Below are positions 5,555 to 8,867 of a stretch of 8,867 nucleotides of DNA, one piece after another (position 1 is the first letter of the stretch; every line of letters starts with the position of its first letter). The DNA is taken from assembly GCA_013374505.1 (NCBI GenBank), contig QENJ01000240.1, forward strand, positions 1-8,867. The letters run 5' to 3'. The position numbers were made by a program, and so were the translations under genes. The stretch comes from Candidatus Methanophagaceae archaeon (GTDB taxonomy: Archaea > Halobacteriota > Syntropharchaeia > Alkanophagales > Methanospirareceae). Below the pieces are notes generated by a model, which had not been told where the DNA came from, searched no databases, and saw nothing but the letters and a program-made list of their open reading frames with translations.

Positions 5555-5889
5555 TCATTGACGAAGAATATTTACTATTCTATCAATTATTTGATTGATC
5601 TTTTCATGTTTAAGGTGACCAACTCTGTACAGAATGATGTAACGATCTGCTGTAAATATACGATTAGGTCGCACATTACTTTTTCGCATAAGCATTCCCG
5701 TTTCAAAATCACTTTCATCAATTGAAACTGCGTATCTGTCTCTAATAGACTGACTGGTTATCTGGCAAAGAATCAAATCAGCTCATTCTAACTCTGCAAT
5801 TATCAAAGCTGGTCTCCTTTTAGCTTGGGTTAAAATCGGAGAATGGGAAAAGGAACGACTACTACATCCCCTTTCACAAATCTTTCCAT
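5555..5889 (-). pseudogene. MazF/PemK-family toxin, disrupted
   Basis: ATG 5889 starts MERFVKGDVVVVPFP, the typical MazF/PemK N-terminal strand, overlapping the end of the antitoxin gene. The family sequence then resumes in another frame as LTQAKRRPALIIAELE, meets TGA at 5783-5785, and continues in that frame as ADLILCQITSQSIRDRY and VRPNRIFTADRYIILYRVG to TGA 5555. The 335-bp span is two bases over 111 codons. This fits two single-base insertions in the A/T-rich stretch at 5831-5846 (an extra A after CCC and an extra T in GATTTT, minus strand). Without these and the internal TGA it would be a normal ~110-aa mRNA-cleaving toxin. As read, only fragments could be made. Assembly error is a possible alternative. 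Confidence 0.7.
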
Positions 5890-6068
5890 GCTGCATCCTC
5901 TTCAGAACTCAGCCAATCTTTTTTAAGGGATGATTCACTTGCTATTGCCAAATCCATCTTTTGTGCCACAGCTTTTCTCTCTAAAAAGCGTATAAAATCC
6001 AGTAACTCCCTAAGATAGGGTTCGGGGACCTTTTCTATCTCCTCTGCGATTAATTCTTTCACTTCCAT
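5874..6068 (-). CDS. Antitoxin, DUF2281-like/VapB-like, 64 aa
   Basis: A short acidic protein: an N-terminal EVKELIAEEIEKVPEPYLREL segment runs into LLDFIRFLERK, a layout seen in DUF2281-type antitoxins. An acidic, unstructured-looking C-terminus (WLSSEEDAAWKDL) would wrap the toxin. The ATG is preceded by AGGGCAGG. The toxin ATG lies inside its last codons, so the pair is translationally coupled, antitoxin first, as usual. It intact while its partner is broken would leave a solitary antitoxin. A 107-bp MITE-like insertion ends 36 bp upstream, between the likely TATA box and this gene. Confidence 0.65.
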   Translation of the reverse strand: MEVKELIAEEIEKVPEPYLRELLDFIRFLERKAVAQKMDLAIASESSLKKDWLSSEEDAAWKDL

Positions 6069-6103
6069 TTTTCCTGCCCTCTAATTTTATTTTATGAATC
6101 TTA

Positions 6104-6210
6104 GAGGCTGTCCCACAATTGATTTTGACACCATTTTTTCTCCTTCTTTTTGGATTTAGAGCACTATACACCTTTCTTTTTCGGGCAATTTTGGATTGTT
6201 GGACAGCTTC
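6104..6210. mobile_element. MITE-like element, 107 bp
   Basis: Terminal inverted repeats of 19 bp: GAGGCTGTCCCACAATTGA (6104-6122), and the complement of 6192-6210, GAAGCTGTCCAACAATCCA. They match at 15 of 19. The element is flanked on both sides by CTTA (6100-6103 and 6211-6214), a 4-bp target duplication. It is too short for a transposase. The GAGGCTGTCC end resembles termini of DDE insertion sequences common in methanogenic archaea; the parent element is not in the window. Confidence 0.75.
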
Positions 6211-6222
6211 CTTATATTAAAA
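6211..6222 (-). promoter_or_regulatory. TATA-like element of the antitoxin cassette, displaced by the MITE
   Basis: Minus-strand TTTTAATATAAG ends exactly at the MITE edge, 13 bases after the cassette start core GTTATCG. Before insertion it would have been about 45 bp from the antitoxin ATG. Now a start ~25 bp downstream would fall inside the MITE. Confidence 0.4.
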
Positions 6223-6230
6223 GGACTTTT

Positions 6231-6321
6231 CGATAACATTCCGCGCGTATCTGAAGTTTTTCCGTTAGGAAAAATTTGGGCGAAGTGCCGACGGCACGAA
6301 GCCAGATACGCTCTGTTAGGC
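6231..6321 (-). other. attC-like site B (end of HNH cassette)
   Basis: On the minus strand, 10 bases after the HNH stop, the core GCCTAAC (6321-6315) fits the attC R'' consensus RYYYAAC exactly. It is followed by AGA, the arm GCGTATCTG (6311-6303), a ~49-nt centre, the arm CAGATACGC (6253-6245), a 7-nt spacer, and GTTATCG (6237-6231) as R'. The 9-bp arms pair perfectly. The centre holds two further perfect hairpins: GTGCCG-A-CGGCAC (6285-6297) and TTTTTCC-GTTA-GGAAAAA (6257-6274). Length is 91 bp, within the attC range. Confidence 0.62.
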
Positions 6322-6331
6322 GACGTTCTCA

Positions 6332-7159
6332 TTAAGATTCCTCACTAAGTTTCTCCCACGCTTTTAAGCCTTTTTCAATTCTTTCAGGAATATCCGACCA
6401 AGAAACTAATACTCCTTTACCAAAACAAGGATCTGGCTCTAGTTTAAATTGTTTTAAAGAGGTGTCTGCAATAAGTCGCATGGCTACAAAACACAAATTT
6501 ATGAATCCGACGTTTTGTTTTATGCCGTTAAATAGAATTTGATTTGGACTAAGTTTGAAATTTTGACCCTTTCGCCAGAAATCAGCGTGAATTATTATTG
6601 GAAACTTCTTTGCATTAACTTCGAGTGCAATATCTCTAAGCTTATGGCGAATCTTGAGCCACTGGAAGCTTGATTCAAGGTCCCAAGGCATGGGATCTCC
6701 AGAAATCCACTCATTATTCTCAATATGGACAAGTAATTGGTCATTTTGGTTGTACAATTTAACTGATAGTTCAAGCTTATCAGAATTGATTTTAAATGAT
6801 AGGAGGCTTTCTTGATCAACTATTATAAAATCCCCTTTCCCAATAAATTGATTAGTACCAATAAGAACTACAGGTAATTTCTGGTTTACTTTTAGCTTGC
6901 CTTCGACATAACCTTTTTCAATATTATAAGGATGTGATTTATAAAATCGCTGCTCTTCTTCGGTCATTGCTCCAACTGTTGCTTCATGATGACAAATTGG
7001 ACAAAGGATCATTATGTCCTGAGGGTCTTCCGAACCACGCACAATATGATGATACTCAAAGATAGGATGGCCACATTTGCAGCATCCAAACCCCGCTTTT
7101 TGCCTAACTAACCTTTTCAGGGGTTTAGGAACGTCTGAGTGAAGTTTTTCTTCTGTCAT
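6332..7159 (-). CDS. HNH endonuclease-domain protein, 275 aa
   Basis: Residues 20-60 form a clear zinc-containing HNH motif: C26-x2-C29, EYHHIVRGSEDP (H37/H38, the catalytic HH pair), and ILCPICHHEAT (C53, C56, H57/H58). The rest (about 90-270) is a strand-rich region (LPVVLIGTNQFIGKGDFIIV, then a DPMPWDLE segment) and a helical end with no fold I can name. It may bind a target or sense something. ATG is backed by GGTGA seven bases upstream, an ideal archaeal ribosome-binding site, and follows the 40-aa ORF by 12 bases, suggesting an operon. The stop is 10 bases before attC-like site B, as for a cassette gene. HNH proteins cut nucleic acids in restriction, homing or phage defence; which one applies here is unknown. 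Confidence 0.8.
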   Translation of the reverse strand: MTEEKLHSDVPKPLKRLVRQKAGFGCCKCGHPIFEYHHIVRGSEDPQDIMILCPICHHEATVGAMTEEEQRFYKSHPYNIEKGYVEGKLKVNQKLPVVLIGTNQFIGKGDFIIVDQESLLSFKINSDKLELSVKLYNQNDQLLVHIENNEWISGDPMPWDLESSFQWLKIRHKLRDIALEVNAKKFPIIIHADFWRKGQNFKLSPNQILFNGIKQNVGFINLCFVAMRLIADTSLKQFKLEPDPCFGKGVLVSWSDIPERIEKGLKAWEKLSEES

Positions 7160-7171
7160 TCAATATTCACC

Positions 7172-7294
7172 TTACTTTGTGACAATGTCACCTAACAACT
7201 TATATCCAAACTCACTTCGCATATCACTCCCATTTAGTGGTATATCCAAAATTGGTTCGTATATACATCTCTTTAACTGAAACTTCTTGCACAT
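7172..7294 (-). CDS. Small ORF upstream of HNH gene, 40 aa
   Basis: ATG 7294 to TAA 7172 encodes MCKKFQLKRCIYEPILDIPL followed by NGSDMRSEFGYKLLGDIVTK. It is preceded at four bases by AGGAGGT, the strongest ribosome-binding site in the window, and ends 12 bases before the HNH start, whose GGTGA directly follows the TAA. Coupled translation is likely. The peptide has two Cys and no recognisable domain. It could be a partner or regulator of the HNH protein. The strong site and tight spacing argue it is real despite its size. Confidence 0.5.
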   Translation of the reverse strand: MCKKFQLKRCIYEPILDIPLNGSDMRSEFGYKLLGDIVTK

Positions 7295-7325
7295 TTAAAC
7301 CTCCTAACTTTTACATAGATGCGTG

Positions 7326-7334
7326 TTATATAAA
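7326..7334. promoter_or_regulatory. Near-palindromic TATA element between trm5 and the cassette array
   Basis: TTATATAAA at 7326-7334 is an excellent archaeal TATA box and reads almost the same on both strands. For trm5 (ATG 7377) it leaves a short leader. On the minus strand a start ~25 bp away falls near 7302-7308, the cassette boundary, and would drive the 40-aa ORF and HNH gene. Confidence 0.5.
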
Positions 7335-7376
7335 TTACTCCGTGTACTTCTACAATCACGTATAAACCAATAAAAA

Positions 7377-8441
7377 ATGAAAACAGAGAACTTACCCTGT
7401 GTAAAAGTAAAAAAGAGCAGCGGCGAAGAAACCAGAATAGCGTTGAAAGACCACAAACTGCTGAGGACAGACGCAAAGATAACCACCAACCATGATTTTA
7501 TCTATTTACCGCTTATACGTACGCTAACCGAGTCAGAAAAACTAAACTTAGACGTTTCAGACGTTTCAACCACCGAATTCAAGCTATTAGAACCGAGAAT
7601 AAGCATAGAAGAGCTCGTGGGGTTCAACCCTTCTTTTGAAATAGTAGGCGACATCGCGGTGCTAACAGAAGACGTAGCAAATGAAACGCTCGTAGCCGAG
7701 GCAATAATGAGCCTGCATAAGAGCATAAAAGTAGTAGCGAAACGAATATCACCAGTGGAAGGTGTATTCAGAAGCAGGAGACTGAAGATAATCGCAGGTG
7801 AGCACAGGACGGAAACGGTGCATAAAGAGAACGGATGTAGATACAAGCTCGACCTGGAACATGTTTATTTCAACCCGCGCTTAGCGCGAGAACGAGATAG
7901 AGTGGCATCACTTGCGGCACGTAACAAAAACGAAAAAAAAGAGGTGATAGATATGTTCGCAGGTGTCGGACCTTTTTCTATACAAATAGCTAAACTAGCA
8001 CCTCAGAGCCACGTTACTGCGATTGACATAAATCCCGTGGCTATAAGCTATTTACGTGAGAATATGGATTTGAATGGTGTGCACAGCATAGAAGCGATAG
8101 AAGGCGATATAAAAGAAGTTTACAGGGCGTTCACAAACCGAGCAGACCGGATAATCATGAACCTGCCAAAGAGCGCGTATTTGTTTCTTGCAGAGGCGTT
8201 GAGTATGCTCAAGCCCGAAGGTGGGATTATTCATTTCTACGATCTGGAATCCGCGTATGAAGCGAGTACTGAGAATAGAGTTGGAGCCGCAATAAATAAG
8301 GCAAAGCAGAAATTAGCGACAGGATTACAAGAGTATGAGGTGCAGTGGGAAATAGTGGATGCGAGAAAGGTGAAAGTATATGCACCCTATGCCTATATAA
8401 TAGGAATTGATGCAAAGGTAAAAGGAACAGCCCCAACTTAG
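7377..8441 (+). CDS. trm5: tRNA (guanine(37)-N1)-methyltransferase, Trm5 family
   Basis: Methylates N1 of G37 beside the tRNA anticodon using SAM, which prevents frameshifting. In archaea it also opens the wyosine pathway. The 354-residue protein shows the order expected of archaeal Trm5: an N-terminal region, the D1-type segment FEIVGDIAVL (87-96), and EHVYFNPRLARERDRVA (161-177). SAM motif I is DMFAGVGPFS (192-201), the acidic loop AIDINP is at 215-220, NLPKSA of the catalytic region at 262-267, and a closing VKVYAPYAYIIGID. Length is full for the family. No Shine-Dalgarno precedes ATG 7377; a TATA box lies at 7326. It is divergent from the cassette array and convergent with fwdB. Confidence 0.9.
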   Translation: MKTENLPCVKVKKSSGEETRIALKDHKLLRTDAKITTNHDFIYLPLIRTLTESEKLNLDVSDVSTTEFKLLEPRISIEELVGFNPSFEIVGDIAVLTEDVANETLVAEAIMSLHKSIKVVAKRISPVEGVFRSRRLKIIAGEHRTETVHKENGCRYKLDLEHVYFNPRLARERDRVASLAARNKNEKKEVIDMFAGVGPFSIQIAKLAPQSHVTAIDINPVAISYLRENMDLNGVHSIEAIEGDIKEVYRAFTNRADRIIMNLPKSAYLFLAEALSMLKPEGGIIHFYDLESAYEASTENRVGAAINKAKQKLATGLQEYEVQWEIVDARKVKVYAPYAYIIGIDAKVKGTAPT

Positions 8442-8512
8442 TCACCTCGAATGAATATTGGGGGCATCCAAAGCGTGGATTACGCTATTCCAAATCCGGT
8501 ATAGCGGTGTAA
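8442..8512. other. Convergent intergenic spacer with weak hairpins
   Basis: A 71-bp gap between two converging stop codons. AGCGT-GGATT-ACGCT (8472-8486) is a perfect 5-bp inverted repeat, but no T-run follows on either strand, so termination is not shown. Confidence 0.3.
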
Positions 8513-8866
8513 TTATAACACCAACGCCCGGTATATCCGCTCCAGAATTTGCTTATCCGAGGGATACTCACAATCCAGAATCTTATCAAGCTTCAAAGGC
8601 AGCCCATCCATCCTGTAAGCTATCCCCTCAGCTTCGACACCGGTAATTGCAGCAGGAAACACGACAGAAGAGTTAAACGTGGTTGGTGTTTCAAACGGGT
8701 CTATCGAGATAACCGGTATATCGCATAATTCCTTTGCTTTCGCTTTTGGAAACGAAGAATAAGGGTCGGCACCCACGATTAACGCTGCATCCACTTCTTC
8801 TAATACATCCAGAACCGTGGTCTTACCGGGCTCGAATATCCGATCACGCGAAAAGTCCAGACCAAA
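8513..8866 (-). CDS. fwdB: Formylmethanofuran dehydrogenase subunit B, C-terminal part (runs off window)
   Basis: Subunit B is the molybdopterin-containing catalytic subunit that links CO2 and formylmethanofuran at the start (or, in reverse, the end) of methanogenic C1 metabolism. The frame is open from the window edge: FGLDFSRDRIFEPGKTTVLD, then EVDAALIVGADPYSSFP, DIPVISIDPFETPTTFNSS and AAITGVEAEGIAYRMDG. These are the characteristic last ~115 residues of FmdB/FwdB, including the ID/TG-EAEG-RMDG molybdopterin-site region. The N-terminal iron-sulfur and active-site (Cys/Sec) parts lie outside the window. The ATG at 8794 is internal, not the start. TAA is at 8513-8515. Whether it is the Mo (Fmd) or W (Fwd) isoform cannot be told. 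Confidence 0.88.
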   Translation of the reverse strand, partial: FGLDFSRDRIFEPGKTTVLDVLEEVDAALIVGADPYSSFPKAKAKELCDIPVISIDPFETPTTFNSSVVFPAAITGVEAEGIAYRMDGLPLKLDKILDCEYPSDKQILERIYRALVL

Positions 8867-8867
8867 T

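Larger units (their letters stand above)
5465..6236 (-). mobile_element. Putative integron-like cassette 2 (toxin-antitoxin)
   Basis: Bounded by G^TTATCG (6237-6231) and the G of GTTAAAA (5465). The start core GTTATCG and the reverse complement of its own R'' (GTTCTCG) agree at 6 of 7 bases, as expected for a once-circular cassette. It contains the antitoxin, the broken toxin, the attC-like site and a MITE-like insertion. Confidence 0.5.
6237..7307 (-). mobile_element. Putative integron-like cassette 1 (40-aa ORF plus HNH protein)
   Basis: The likely start is G^TTAGGA (7308-7302, minus), directly in front of an AGGAGGT ribosome-binding site. The end is the G of GTTATCG at 6237. The start core and the reverse complement of the R'' core (GTTAGGC) match at 6 of 7 bases. 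An alternative start, GTTAGGT at 7196-7190, also matches 6 of 7 but would cut the 40-aa ORF. Confidence 0.48.

Noticed and set aside
6087..6134. 15-aa ORF with a GAAGGAG ribosome-binding site inside and beyond the MITE
   Set aside because: Too short, half of it is the MITE terminal repeat, and the peptide has no features; the purine run is likely chance.
7190..7262. A third complete attC between the 40-aa ORF and HNH gene, suggested by GTTAGGT and repeated TATATCC
   Set aside because: TATATCC occurs as a direct, not inverted, repeat and no clean arm pairing exists. The region reads better as the coupled 40-aa ORF. Kept only as an alternative start core.
1..8867. CRISPR arrays, tRNA, rRNA or riboswitches
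   Set aside because: No regularly spaced short repeats, cloverleaf or rRNA-like sequence was seen on either strand. The only repeats are the 455-bp pair, the hairpin sites and short words noted above.

Overview
The window looks archaeal and points to a methanogen or methane-oxidising euryarchaeon. At the right edge is the C-terminus of a formylmethanofuran dehydrogenase subunit B, a C1/methanogenesis enzyme. Next to it is an archaeal-type Trm5 tRNA methyltransferase. Several genes are preceded by archaeal TATA boxes (CTTTAAAT, TTATATAAA) rather than bacterial -35/-10 signals, and GGTGA/GGAGG ribosome-binding sites occur. The exact lineage cannot be read from this sequence alone.

Layout. 1-178: tail of an IS630-type transposase. 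179-814: decayed C-terminal end of a type I restriction subunit (hsdR relic with a frameshift), ending in an ATGA overlap with the next gene. 811-1905: an ATP-NAD kinase-like (COG3199-type) gene whose conserved C-terminal tail is cut off by an in-frame TAA at 1786. 1952-2749: an unrecognised 265-residue protein. 2750-4592: an A/T-rich insert with a small CxxC ORF, a TIR-domain protein, a short TIR-like relic and a two-TM SLATT/DUF4231 protein. 4593-5047: a 5'-truncated, nearly identical copy (3 differences in 455 bp) of the 3' part of the 1952-2749 gene, so the TIR/SLATT module sits between 455-bp direct repeats.

5048-7308, all on the minus strand, reads as a short array of integron-like gene cassettes. 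From high to low coordinates: cassette 1 has a 40-aa ORF and an HNH endonuclease and ends in an attC-like hairpin (6231-6321). Cassette 2 has an antitoxin and a broken MazF/PemK toxin, carries a 107-bp MITE-like insertion in its 5' region, and ends in a second attC-like hairpin (5459-5542). Cassette 3 has small Cys/His-containing ORFs and ends in what may be an attC truncated where it meets the direct repeat. In both complete cassettes the GTT-core at the start matches the reverse complement of the cassette's own terminal R'' core at 6 of 7 bases, as expected if each once circularised. No integron integrase is in view.

7377-8441 is trm5 on the plus strand, divergent from the cassette array across a shared TATA region and convergent with the partial fwdB gene on the minus strand (8513-8866, running off the window). 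The picture is a conserved archaeal backbone (NAD kinase-like gene, trm5, fwdB) interrupted by an accessory island of defence-type and mobile genes. Many genes in it are broken (hsdR, toxin, kinase tail, small cassette ORFs), so either real decay or base-level assembly errors must be kept in mind.
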